Part shown: in pieces, positions 25,701-37,030 of the stretch
Layout: each line of letters begins with the position of its first letter
Numbering within the stretch: the stretch's first letter is position 1
From: Ulva prolifera
Taxonomy: Eukaryota; Chlorophyta; Ulvophyceae; Ulvales; Ulvaceae
Assembly: GCA_023078555.1 (NCBI GenBank)
Contig: CM041204.1
Location: forward strand, 592,923-656,922
Length of the DNA stretch: 64,000 nucleotides
Direction of reading: 5' to 3'
Translations under genes and position numbers: made by a program
The notes under the pieces: generated by a model
Told to the model about the DNA's origin: nothing
The model's database searches: none
What the model saw: only the letters and a program-made list of their open reading frames with translations

Positions 25701-25973
25701 CCGCTGCTGCAGCTCATGCCGGAGGCCGGAGTCGGTGGCAGTGCCGCGGAGCGGGCCGGTGCGGGGATGTCGGGGCTGGAGGTGCTGGACTTGAGTGTGG
25801 TCAAGGTGGGGAGTGGCGGGGGCCACGCACTGAAGCTGGCGGAGCTGCGGAGGGTGGCGGAGGGGGATTCAGCGGGTGCACCGAAGGGTGCGCTGCTGGG
25901 GCTGCCGGCACTGCAGGAAGTAGTGCTGGCGGAGGGGCCGCTGGCCGCTGCAGATGTGATGCGGGGCAGCTAG
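19760..25973 (+). CDS. Gene A: SKP1/BTB-like domain plus leucine-rich repeats, about 881 aa
   Basis: Exons 19760-20083, 22760-23102, 23599 (or 23593)-23825 and 24222-25973; phases 0, 1, 0 agree and the frame closes at TAG. Exon 1 is the SKP1/BTB-like domain (MLHLQGHADVLKEDVVSRSS, then IQFARVLT). Exon 2 begins AVEAMEDDTTLREICAAQ, which continues the same C-terminal helix. Its end, RLLCCGGHG, corresponds to HLICCCLKPG in gene D. Exon 3 ends in LLWLEQ, a family signature. Exon 4 (583 aa) is a ribonuclease-inhibitor-type LRR array (LRDLRLSLLNRD, ITEIELTGAAARSLAAALSG, LTRLELIGSVSC). By analogy with SKP1/BTB and LRR receptors it may bind a cullin and a substrate. It is the most diverged member and the only one on the plus strand. 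The start ATG has a good context (gggATGGCG). Confidence 0.8.
22002..22029. repeat. 28-bp perfect palindrome in gene A intron 1
   Basis: Two 14-base arms (AACAGGATGATGTA and its complement) meet with no spacer. The site is in the 2.7-kb first intron of gene A. It could extrude as a cruciform, bind a dimeric protein or mark an excised element. Confidence 0.85.
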
Positions 25974-26909
25974 CTTGATGGGTCCCGTTGGTGAGCCGGC
26001 TGAGCGTCCGTGCCTGCGTGTGGGCTGTGTTGGTGATGCAGTGGTAGTGCTGCTGTCTTGCGGTAGTGTGCGAAAGGGGTTTAGCCGCAGTGATTGGCCA
26101 GCATCAGGGGTGCAGTTATGGAATGCTGTAGCAGTGCCGACATCTTGGGACAGTGGCCAGAGGGCACCCTGGACTGCAGGTATAGCCTCATGAATGTGCG
26201 CTGAATAACCGTACCGTTTATAAGGAATAGATGTGTAGTGTTCTACGGACAGGGCTACCTTGGTAAACAAGGTACACCTTGTGATTCGTTTCAGCTACCG
26301 CGGAGTCGTGGCTGTAAACAAATGCGCTCGAGGCGGTCCTTGTGCACGTGATGTGATGGCACCCCTCGGCCCGCAGGGCGAGGATGTAGCCATGAGCACG
26401 CACTCTGTCAGTGGGTCACCTCAGCCACAACTCAGCGCAGACGAGGCTCTTGGGCTGCAACGGCAGTGCCAGTAACGCGCACGCTGTGTTTCATTCATGT
26501 GGACTGCAGGTGTTCAGTAGTGCATGCACACAGCTCCCACCACAGCACGACCTGTGTCCCAGTGGACACGGCATGGCGCCCACATGATCTGGAACATGCT
26601 CATGGTGCGTGCACGTGCTGCCCTGGAAGAACACCGTATTCGTTTCCGTGTGATTCGCTCTGGAGTCTGCATCGGCATCTCATTCCAATATTAATGAAAC
26701 TTCTCCCCAGCCACATCGGGTCCGTTCCCGGCCACAGGCAACAGCATCACTCAGACATGTCTACCTCAGAGAGCGGAACAGTGACTAGCACGTGCAGCCC
26801 CGATGCCCGCTGCTCTACACTCTTCTCCACAGTCATGCACAGGTTAGTGTCTGTGGCAGGTTACACAGGACAGCTAGCCAGGAGGCTGGTCTCTTCAGCA
26901 CACTCGTTC
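25974..26909. other. Convergent intergenic region between genes A and B
   Basis: Genes A and B end tail to tail here, so the 936 bases should contain both 3' ends. On the minus strand TGTAA, the polyadenylation signal typical of green algae, occurs about 45 bases beyond the gene B stop, and TGTAA occurs on the plus strand about 340 bases after gene A. Neither is decisive. No gene is seen. Confidence 0.4.
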
Positions 26910-29900
26910 TCAGGCTCCAGCCGCCTTGAAGTGCAGCCCTGCTACATCCGGGGGACACACGCTCACGTTCACGCCCCATTCCGAAGCTAAGGCGAAAGCG
27001 TCGGCGCCTGCTGCCAGAGCCCCTCCCAGCTTTACCTCTTGCAACTGCGGCAAGCTGCCCACGGCTGCTGAAAGTGATGCCAGCCGCACCGGGCGCCCAA
27101 CGCAACTGTTGCAGCGCACCTCCAACACCCGCAGCTGCCGCAACCCTGGGCATTGCAAGGGCGCCGCGTGGATCCGCCCCACCTGGAGGCTGGACTCATC
27201 ACGAAACCACAGCGGGACATTACGCCGCGTACGCTGCGGAACACAGTCACCATTTACGAGGCCCGACCCCGTGATCCCACGTGGATAATTGCTGCCGGTG
27301 CCCACACCCGTGCGCTCTTCCACCATGAGACTCGCGCCTACTTCCCTTAACACGTGACCATCTATCTGTATGAAACCAAGCACCAGCTCCGTCAGGTTGG
27401 AAAGCTGGTGCAAAGCAGGGATGAGGGCTTCCAGGCCAAAGTTGAGCTGGCCCAAAAACAGGCGCCTCAGGTCAGATAAGCGCGATAAGCTTTTCTCGAG
27501 CTCCGGCATGAAGTCTGGCTGTGATGAATCATCGACACAGGAGAAGTGTAGAGACGTGAGCGTGGTCAGGCCACTGAGAGACGCCGCGACGAGCTTCAAC
27601 TCGTAGCTTGGGACCTCAGCACCCTCGAGGTGAAGTTCTCGGAGCGCCGTAAACCACGTCGTGGACCCCATCGTGCCCGCACGAGGCACAGCGATAGGCC
27701 ACCAGTGGCTACCGGTGGCCGTGTAAGGTTGGTGATTGACGAGCGCCAGCTTGTGCAATGCCGGCAGCCTTACAATGCTTGCCACAACATGTGCAGCAGG
27801 CCTGGGGGGCGCGTGCAAGCAGAAGCCCGTGAGGGCGAGGGTGGTGAGTCTTGACAACTCTGTGAGCCCCACAAACAGGCAGCACATCGCAATGATGCAT
27901 CGTGACCTGCGGCCATGTCTCAGCTCGCCGCATGACGCATGCCCCGGCACAGACACCTCGAGGGCCTGCAGGTGAGGCATGCTCGTGAGTGCACGTGCAA
28001 GCCCCCCCACATCAACGCAGCGCACACAGTTCACCAACGCGAGGCGCGTCAGGCGCGCGAGTGCAGATGCATTGACCGTCATCGCGGCACCGATGTCAGC
28101 CCATGTGGGCGGGTCCAGACTTGGCGTGTCAGAAACACCATACGGGGCTGTGGCACCGAGGTGGAGGGCTCGAAGGTGTGGCGCAGAAGCAATCGCTGCC
28201 ACCACCTGCCCTGACAATTCAACCGCCGCCTCCGCCGTGGCAGCACCATTCCCATCATGCATGCCGCTCATGCACACGATGCCCAGTGATGACACCGCAG
28301 TCAATCTAGACACGATGTGCGCCAGCGTGTGCGCGTGCGGCAGGGCCACGTCGCTGACGTCTACTTCCCGCAGCGCCGTGAGCGCCGTCATGCATGTGGC
28401 CAGCGGCCTCAGAAGGCGCTGCGTCAGGCCAGCGCCGCTGAGCTGGAGGGACGTCAGGCTCGGCAGGGTGCAGATGTGCTGTGCGAGGTCTGCCGCGGCA
28501 GCAGAGTCACTGCACTCATCCACGCGCAGCCTCAGCCGCTTCACCTCTGAGCTCCGAGCGAGCCCGGCTGCCATGGCACGCATGGGAGCCGAGGACTTCG
28601 AGGCACCGGTGTCGCTTGAGGTGAATGTCCCGCCTCCACGTAGATCTCTGAGGGTGATGCCGAGCGACTGCAGGTGCCTCGGGGAGAAGGCAGCTTGCAC
28701 TGCGCGCTCGATGTCACCGTCCGTGAGTCGTCCGGACAAACAGCGCCTGCTGCTTGAAATTGGGATCACATCCACCAAGTCCAGCTTGACGGCCGTGAGT
28801 CCAGTCAGCAGGGGCAGGGTGTCTGAGATGCTTTGAGCTTCGCGGGCGAGGTGCACAGTCGCCTCGAATGCGTTCTCCGAGGAGACGCAGGCCTGCAGCG
28901 CGAGCGTGCGCATGCGTGCGGGCATGCTGCCCAGCAGCGGCAGCACGTCCTGGATGCGTGGTGCCGGCTGGAGTGCCGCATGCATGAGAGCCAGTGCCAC
29001 GCCTGTCGGCACTGCAGCCACTACCTGCACGGCGGCTGTGAGTGAGGCGCTTGCAGGACTGGTTGACCATGATGCATGCAGACCTGCGGAGTCACTAACA
29101 CGGTGTTGACACGCATGCCAGGGGAGGAGCACGCCGGACGTAACTGCCATACGTATATACACGGCCTGCGACCGTGTGTGCACCGCGCTAGAGCCAAATT
29201 TGAAGTTGTGTGAATGCGGCGCCTGTCGCCCAGTGCTCGCCAAGACTATTACTCCCCACATCAGCGGTCGGTCTCGTCGACCAGAGCTGCACATACAGTC
29301 CCCCCAATGGACTGCTGGTGAGGCTGTGCAGGGTGAAGCACTGTGATCATGGCTCACGGGCACGCGCAGACTTGTACGAGTTTGTGACGCACAGCTGACG
29401 CACCTGCGCGGCCGTGGCCGCTTGACACAGCGTGCACAGCACAGCATAGCACGTAATCCGGGGCTGCACCTGCTCAAGCCACGGCAGCGAGTTGACCTCC
29501 GAGTGCGTGCAGTCCCACCCGGCTTCAGGCACATTGTTAGCATCCCATGCATCATGCACTTGTCTTCCAGCAGCCGAGGTCGGCTCGCCTGCCGGCGAAA
29601 TCGGCACCGCCACAGACAGGTCCGACAGGGCAGAAGGGAGGTCCGCATTTGGTGCTCCAGGAGTTCCTGCACCCGTGACGCTGTATCGGTCCAGGCCGGG
29701 TGTACACGCGGAGGCTATCACATGTGAGAGCCTCCGCCGCGCCTCTGCATATGCATGAGACGACAGAGCTGCACCTGCAGTACTAGTTGACCCTTTGCGC
29801 ATGGCGAAAGCTGTTGCAGGTCTACAGGCGCCAGGGTGTACATGCGTCTGGTTGTCTGAGGGGGATTCGTAGATGCATATGGTTTACCCCTCCGGCATGT

Positions 29901-31761
29901 GGTCCCGTTACCTCGGAGTTGCACTGTCCCCTTCAGGATACGGATCGGAAAATCTAGATTGACTTGAGCGTCACATTGGATCGGCGAAACGACTCATACG
30001 CATACGCATGCTGTACACATGCACATGACCGGTGCTGTCGTTGTGCACTATGGCTGCTGGTAGTAACTCAAGGTTCGTGGACGAGGCGATGGATCTTCAG
30101 GCAAGGCGGTGCGCACCATGCCGCAGACGTCATGCAACAGGCGTGGCGCGCGCGCGCGCGTCGCAAGCCGGGCGCTGGTCGGCTGCAGGGTGTGCTACAC
30201 GGACAGTGCCGGAGAGGCGGGCTGCTCTGCAGGCACCGTGCGCACGACCCGAACAGGATCAGCGCACACACACGCAAGCCACGGACACACGCAAGCCACG
30301 GACACAGGCAAGCCACGGACACACACAAGCCACGTACACACTGTACATGGGTACACTGGCGGTGTATGGCGCACACACGAGGCACCGCTGTCACGTTCCG
30401 CAGAGCCTCACCCAGGCACTCTTGCGATGCAACACCACCTTACGCCTTGCACGTCAGCATGTTCATATGAAGTATATACTTCCACGCCCCGACCCACACC
30501 AGCACACGCGTAAGAAAGGGTGTACTTGCACAGTACTGTATTGATACTCAAACACATGTGGGGATCATGATGTTTGGTGTCATGTCCTCAACTTTGCTTG
30601 TGAATCAATCAAGCTGGTGGTGGCCCACCGGGTGCGCACCTCGGCGGATGCGGCCAGACTCGCCTTGGATCACGCCGCCCCAACGGACGAAATTTGGTGA
30701 CCTTGAGAGTTCTGGGGCGGGACTGGGTGATGCAGCGAGCCCGTGGCGCACCCGCGGGCGAACTGCGGCGCACATTCGGTGCACTGTCTCCGTGTCCGCC
30801 ATGGAGTCGGCCGCCTGCATGCATGAGGCGTAGCTATAGCATGATGTCAGCGGCAGCAATGCTAGTGCAGCCAGATGCAGGCCTAGGCAGCCTGAGAGTC
30901 ATATGCTGCTGCTTGCGAGGGCTGGATGTCGATAATGAGCGTGAGACTGTAGAACCGACGTACATCTAGACCACAAGGTATAGCGTGTAGCTGTATACAT
31001 CTACACTGTCACTGTGGTCCAGCAGTCATGAATGGCGCCACATCCAGCCGGCAAACAAGAGTGGCGACAGGTGCTAGACTACATTGGTGGCTGCACGCGG
31101 ATATAGCAGGCACTTGAGCAAATACTATCGCATGCAGCTGCATACGGGACCTCAGCCGTTGCTGAAGCCAGACTCACGTCGACAGTCGTGGCCATGTGCA
31201 CGGGGTATATTACAGCAGAGCAACGGTCAGGCAGCACAGGCCGGCAAACACAGCACGCGGGTACCTTCCGCGGCCGTGCACTGCGGTGGCTCCGGGGTAT
31301 CCGGACGTCCGGATCGATCGATGCCAGAGCTGCACGGCACAGTCGTGCCAGCAGGCCACTATTGCTGAGGCCTCTGAAGTCTGGAGGGCTACTGGTGTGC
31401 CTTGTCAGCTTCGACAATGCGGGCGTGCGTCGCGTACCATTAGCGCTGATGCCAGCTGCCGCGACGACAAGGCGAACCCGCGGAGCACCGACCCCTCCGT
31501 CGTGGCAGCTATAGCTGCAAGCCAAGCATCAGCCATCTCTCGAGAGATCGGCAAGGGAATGACATCCCCTGCTGAGCCAGTCTCTGCAACATTGGAGAGG
31601 ATCGTGTTCCGTGCCACCAGGTCAGGCGCCAGCGCATGCACGTCGCTCCGGCCTTGCAGCTTCAGCGCCCCGCCTGTCTCAACAGTCACAGATGACAAGT
31701 TGAAATTTTCTTCTGCGGGAAGTCCCGATTGCATATCGCAGGGATCGCGCGAGTGTACCAA
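26910..31761 (-). CDS. Gene B: SKP1/BTB-like domain plus leucine-rich repeats, 972 aa
   Basis: Exons on the minus strand 31761-31438, 30814-30640, 29774-29470 and 29024-26910; introns GT-AG with phases 0, 1, 0; joined frame 2919 nt. Exon 1 carries the SKP1/BTB-like core (VTVETGGALKLQGRSDVHAL, LVARNTILSNVAE, VIPLPISREMADAWLAAIA, SSRQLASALM). Exon 2 continues AADSMADTETVHRMCAAV, matching the SKP1/BTB helix pattern. Exon 3 is a low-complexity linker ending SEVNSLPWLEQ. Exon 4 (704 aa, the longest of the family) begins VVAAVPTGVALALMHAALQP and contains many RI-type LRRs (VKRLRLRVDECSDSAAAADL, LTSLQLSGAGLTQRLLRPLA, LTTLALTGFCLHAPPRP). Same architecture as genes A, C and D, with a more diverged sequence. 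The first intron is 623 bp. Confidence 0.82.
30274..30341. repeat. 17-bp minisatellite, four copies
   Basis: Four tandem units based on GCAAGCCACGGACACAC lie in the second intron of gene B, the last unit diverged. Copy number is likely polymorphic. Confidence 0.8.
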
Positions 31762-32435
31762 GTGGTACGGGTACGTATCTTGCTGATTGCTTCGCCAAGC
31801 TCAAGGCAGAAGCTGGCACGTATAGCCTGTGAAAATATGAGGTATTCTACGGTGTGTACCTGAGTAGACATACTGGTTCAAACCGCTGGCCACGGGGCCT
31901 GTTGCTGTCGGAGAGCCAGTCTATCCGGAATTCAAAGCTCCCGCATGCACACGCGCAAGCTATCCATAAACCACTGAGATTATCAACAAATATGCAGCTT
32001 CATTCAGCATCTTGCAAGGCAGAAAAGGTCGACGCCGCGTTTGTTCAGCAACGTATGCTCCCAGCTTCTTTTGAGCGGGGACATGCCAATCGTGTTGAAC
32101 AGCCTGTGCCACAAATCTCAAGGATACTAGTGCCTGTTGAGATGAGCCTGCGCTGGGAAAAGGAGATGGTGTTATCGCAGAACCAGAAACCCGACCATTG
32201 CAAACTTGCTCACGCCGTACAGGCCAGCCCATCAACTCAGCCCCAAAAGTGAATTGCCCACCAAATCCCAAACGATGAATACGGCATGTGCGTTAATGCC
32301 ACAATTGTGGACCAGCCACTGGCTGGCAGCCTTAGAATTTCCTCCTGAACCTACGGCAGCCAATATTCTCACCTTCAGAAACCCGCCCGCATGTGGGCAC
32401 ACGAGAAAATTTTGAAGCGTGCTTTTGTTAGTGGG

Positions 32436-32770
32436 GGTGTGCACGTGCGTGCGCGTGTGTCTGTGTGGGGCTAGAGTTGGGGCGTGGGGGTGTGTGTCGT
32501 GGTGTGTGACAAGGACAAAGTAAGCAAGGCAGGTAGTACTGCGAGCAACAACCAGGGGAATCGCACACCACGCAACAAGCCACACGCATCACACACCAAC
32601 ACACCCATGCAACGCCAGCACCGGCGCCGGCCACAGCCACACAGCCACACACACACACACACACGACCACACACACCCAGAAACACACACAAGCCTCCCA
32701 CCCTACACCCACAACTACACCCACACGCCCACCCCCACCCACACCCCGCCCACCAGCCAGGCGCTGTGGT
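32436..32770. repeat. GT-rich tract followed by CA-rich tract
   Basis: Bases 32436-32512 are dominated by GT and GGGTG words, and 32570-32770 by CACA and ACACC words, so the two halves are roughly complementary. The block could form Z-DNA or a loose foldback. It is low-complexity DNA, not coding, although long frames run through it. Confidence 0.7.
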
Positions 32771-33850
32771 GTGTGTGGCGTTCGAATTAATTGATATTCC
32801 CGCCAGCGTCAGCTGCGCATGCGGCGACCGACCTCCTGCGGCAATCGATGCATCGCCTTGGCTCTTCAAATGTGATCGTTGATGGCCACACACAGGTGAT
32901 ACAGTATGAAGCAGCCAGTGTGTTGCGGGCCAGAGAGTGCAGCCCATGGCAGGTGCCGACACATTTGCGGCCTCGAGATATGCGAGCTCACACCCATGTT
33001 CCGTATCGCCACAAGTGCACCCACTCACGCAGTGGGTCGCGCGATCTGCAGGCGTCACGCCACGGTGCGACCGCTTCCGGGCGAATCTGCCTGATTGATC
33101 TAGCCATCCCATCCACTATCGGTTTTGGGCCCGCCACGTCGAGAGGAGTTGAGAACAGCGCCGCGTGCCGGCACATGCGCAATTCTATCATGCAGCTGAT
33201 GCACATTGCCCACTGGCCAGCCATGTGACTACCGGTAGCCATGCAGTCCCCAGCCTGGGTTGAGGCTGGGCAGGCTGTGTGGGTTGGCGTGCATTCCAAC
33301 TTTGGTAGCGCACGGCCCCATCTGCTGTGCTGTGCCCAAGATTGGGCCTGTGGGTGTTGTGGGCCTGATCGGGGCGTGTGTCTGGTCATGCGAGCGCAGG
33401 GGTGTATACGGGAGTTCAAGCGAGAGCGTGTCAGGCATGGGCTGCACAGCTGTTGGTGCTGTTGACAGAGTGGATGGTGTTGTGCATCGAGTGACTTCGC
33501 GCTGTTGGCCTTATGCATGGCGTGCGTGGCCGATAGTTGTGCTGCGATTTTGGGTGTGTGCTGTTGAGGCATCGTGGCATGCTGCCAGCTATGCAACATG
33601 TCTTTGTACTAGTAGGGCTGTGTGGGAACACTGTGCTTCGGCAAAGCTTGTGTTCGCACCTAGGGCATGTCATACATGGCAACACGAACACGTGGCCCAA
33701 AGACAGCAGCCAGACAGTGACTAAGCATGCTGAGCTTGGCAGGTATGCAAGCGCTGCGCTATCCCAACCACTGCACAGGTGCAGGTACGCGATTGCATAC
33801 GTACGGCCACGTGTGTACTAGTGTTCGGTCGTCGAGCCCGATCACCTGTA

Positions 33851-33904
33851 GCAATTCCGAATATTCAGGTCTAATTTCTGGGTGGCAGCCCTGGAAATGC
33901 TGCA
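33851..33904. repeat. Short interspersed repeat, copy 2
   Basis: Matches 16772-16826 in block order (see that entry). It lies about 50 bases beyond the stop codon of gene C, so it is probably in or next to the 3' untranslated region. Confidence 0.4.
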
Positions 33905-36356
33905 ACGCGATCCAACACTGGTGTGTACAGCCACAACATTCACCGTCGAGCTCAAGCCCCACCAGTCACCTTCACGCCCCAATCAGAAAACGCAGACAGG
34001 TCATCGCCCAGCAGCGGCCCCACCCTCACCTCCTCCAGTCCCGGCAAGGAATCAACCACCACCTTCAGAAGCTCCACATCTAGATCCACACCCGCCAGCA
34101 GCCGGATCAGACTCACGTCCAGCACCTTCAGTCCCAGCAGCCCCGGCCCACAGCTGACGGGGAGGTTGTGACGGTAGCACAACAGCCAATTACGCAGCCG
34201 CGCCATCTGCCCCAGGGCCGAGTTCTTGCTCCGCACCACGAGCGCAAGCGCCGCCTCCCACAGCATCGCCGCACTCAGCCCCTCGTACTGCACCCGCAGC
34301 TCTGTCAACGCGGTGAGGTGCTGCATCCCCGGCGCGAGCAAGCGCAGACCCGGCCCCGTGACGTTTGCCGCGCGCAGGTCCAGCCGCCGGAGGCCGGTCA
34401 ATCGCTGCAGGCTGCTTGACAGTCCCGCCATGATGACGTGGCTCGCGTCTTGGCGTGAAATATCAAACTTGAGGGATGTCAGGCCGGAGAGAGAGCCGAA
34501 TGCCTCCGAGAGGGCCACCAGCTCGTCCCCGTGCCTGAGCCAGCTCGGCAGGTCGAGCTCGCGGAGCGCAGTCAGCTGCGCCCCGCTCCGCATCGCGGCC
34601 GCGAGCCCGGCGGCGGCTGGTGTCCAGGAGTGGGTGCAGTGTTCGAGGTCGCCGAGAGCTAGATTCTGCAGCGACGTCAGGGCTGCGAGGGCTGCGACAG
34701 AATCTCCCGAAGAAGCCTTTGGTATGTCAAGACCGGCAAGAACGAGCTCGGTGAGGCGGTTGACTATCGAGAGTCCCCGCAGCAGACGCGGCAGCGCCGT
34801 GCCGCACGCGGCATCACACAATTCTTGGCTCGTGACGCCGTACGCATAGCCCGCAATGCCAATGTTTAGTGACTGCAGAACCGGCATGCATGTGAGTGCG
34901 GCGCCGAGGCCCGGCATGTCCTCACAGCGCACGCAGCGCACGAGCGCGAGGCGCGTCAGCTGCGAGAATCCCGCAGAGCTGGCCTCCAGAGCGTGGCCGA
35001 GCCTGCCCCAGCTCGAGGCGAGACGGTCTGCCTCGCAGATGGACAGCGCACGGAGCTGCGGTGCGGTGCTCACAGCCGACACCATCTGCTCAGCGTCGTA
35101 CACTGTCGTTGGGGTTGGGATGCACACGCAGAGCTGCCGGACGCCAAACAGTAGAAAGTCGAAGAAACCCCCAAAGTAGAGCGACGTCAGGGCCGGGAGA
35201 GTGTTCGCCGCACGCGCGATCGACACGGCATACATGTGAAACATTTCCCCGTCGTCGACGTGAAGCTCCCGCAGCGCAGCGAGCTTCGCCATGCATTCGG
35301 AAAAGGTCGCGGCGAGGGGCGCGGCCAGGTTGATGCCGCTGAGATGTAGGCGCGTGAGGTGCGGCAGCCCACACAGGCCGCGCGCGAGGGCCGCCGCGGT
35401 GTCAGGGTTGCCGCAGCCGCGGCTCGCGATCTGCAGGGACTCCAAATCGGACGCCTGAGCCAGCGCTGTGGTGAGCGCCGTGGTAAGGCTTCGGGTCAGG
35501 GATTTGGTGACGAGGGACACGGAGAGTGTCTTGAGGTGCTCCGGGGCACAGGAGGCCAGCAGGAGGCTCTTTAAGGCGGTATCGGAAACGTTTGAGGGCG
35601 GATTCCCCTTGCCTTGGACACACAGGCTCACCTTGGTCAGGGCAGGAAGGTCGTGTAGGATGCTTGCAGCGGTTCTGGCTGCGCAGGTGGTGGTGACGGT
35701 GGCGTCAAACTCGCCGTGTGCATCAACGCATGGCGCGCATGCTTGAAGCGCGAGGGCCTGGAGCCATGCGGGCATGCCGCACAGCAGCGGCTGCAGCTCG
35801 TGGAACTCTGTGGCCGGCTGGAATGCCGCATGCATGAGCTTCAGAGCAGCTCCAGGGGGCACTCCTGAGGCCACCTGCACCGAGGAACCTGTGTAGCCTT
35901 GTGCTGTCATTGCAGTTTGTACGACCGTCTGGCAAGCGCCTGTCGGGGGTCCCCGATGACACAACGGCTTCATGCATTGGCATATGCCACTCGAGTAGAG
36001 GCTGTCCCTGACGGCAGTGATGATGCAATAGGAGTTCACTCACAGTGTGGCATGCATATATATGCGCGCCGACACAGCATCACGGTCCACCGCAGCACAC
36101 CCACACGGCATGCGCTCCGCGAGGTAATCCCCAGGCAACAACGTTGTACATGTGCGAGAGGAGGGTTTCACCTTTGGCGCACACCATCAAGCCAGGCCAA
36201 CAGACACCTCGTCAGCAGAATTCTCGCATGCATTGCAGGCCGTCGCAGCGAACATCACTGCGTCGCAGCACATCACATCGCAGCACAACGCGGCAAAGTA
36301 CAGCACAGCACAGCTCGGCAGCAGCGCCTCACCTGCTCAAGCCAAGGCAGCGTGTG

Positions 36357-36361
36357 TGCCT
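36357..36361. repeat. Target-site duplication of the copia element (left)
   Basis: TGCCT here is repeated at 42955-42959, immediately outside the two LTRs. Five bases is the usual target duplication of copia integrases. Confidence 0.92.
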
Positions 36362-36721
36362 TGTCACAATGCATGAGCCTGCGGGCAGTAGTGTGGTGAC
36401 AGGTGCACCCATGCACGGACGATCCGCGGATCCAGTGTAGGGGTAAGCCGCCAGTCGGGATTGTCTCGATGTAGCGGGAGAGATCCCGCGAGGGTTTCCC
36501 GTCGTAACCTTGAATGTTGTGTGTTCAGTGTGCATATATGGATGTGCACACTGAGATCTGTAACCATTCTCTTTACTGTCTTACGGTATTAGCATTTATC
36601 TCCTCTCAAGCGTTTCCTCGGTTCTACCTCTGTGCGCAGCAGGTATGGAAACGCTGGCTGACCTGATGTGACCTGAACTGAGACTGCGCGTCTGACCTGC
36701 AAGCTGTAACGGTTTCTGACA
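36362..36721 (+). repeat. 5' long terminal repeat
   Basis: 360 bp, TG...CA termini. A TATA-like CATATATGG at about 36533-36541 could be the promoter core. It is identical to the LTR at 42595-42954. Confidence 0.95.
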
Positions 36722-36736
36722 TGGTATCGATGACTG
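36722..36736 (+). promoter_or_regulatory. Primer-binding site
   Basis: TGGTATCGATGACTG starts directly after the LTR. The first seven bases match the TGGTATC used by many plant copia elements, which pairs with initiator Met tRNA. The rest deviates from the usual plant sequence. Confidence 0.65.
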
Positions 36737-36924
36737 TTAGCGTTATGTCTGTTTATGGTCTTGTTCAGGAAGCTGTCGGCCAATGTCTGTGCGCAGACAC
36801 GGCGGGCATTCCACTGTTCTGCCGGCGCTCAGACTGCGGTCAAAAAGCGCAGGCATCATTTAGCTCTCTCGTAGTATATTGTTGTTAGACACAATTCGAG
36901 AAGCTTGTTCCAATGATCAGCGCT

Positions 36925-36957
36925 GAGAAAAGCGAACGCGTTCGCTTGTTTTTTCTC
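36925..36957 (+). repeat. Strong hairpin in the copia leader
   Basis: GAGAAAAGCGAACG pairs with the following CGTTCGCTT and TTTCTC, separated only by a short bulge. The core AGCGAACGCGTTCGCT is a 16-bp palindrome. It lies about 75 bases upstream of the polyprotein start, where packaging or dimerisation signals of retroelement RNA are usually found. That role is inference. Confidence 0.6.
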
Positions 36958-37030
36958 AACCTGTCGGCTTGCGAGCCACCCCATCGGTTAGTTGCTGCGC
37001 GCGACGAACAACCGTCTGTCCTAATGCAGG

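Larger units (their letters stand above)
31762..33951. other. Intergenic between genes B and C
   Basis: About 2.2 kb between the start of gene B and the stop of gene C. It holds the GT/CA-rich tract at 32436-32770 and a copy of the short repeat at 33851-33904. No gene is supported. The gene B promoter should lie at its left end. Confidence 0.45.

Noticed and set aside
22760..25973. Treating the LRR part and the short upstream frame as two separate genes
   Set aside because: Matching phase 0 and the continuous SKP1/BTB helix in all four copies argue for a single gene.
32484..32882. Long frames through the CA-rich tract
   Set aside because: Composed of His, Thr and Pro from simple repeats. 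Low-complexity artefact.
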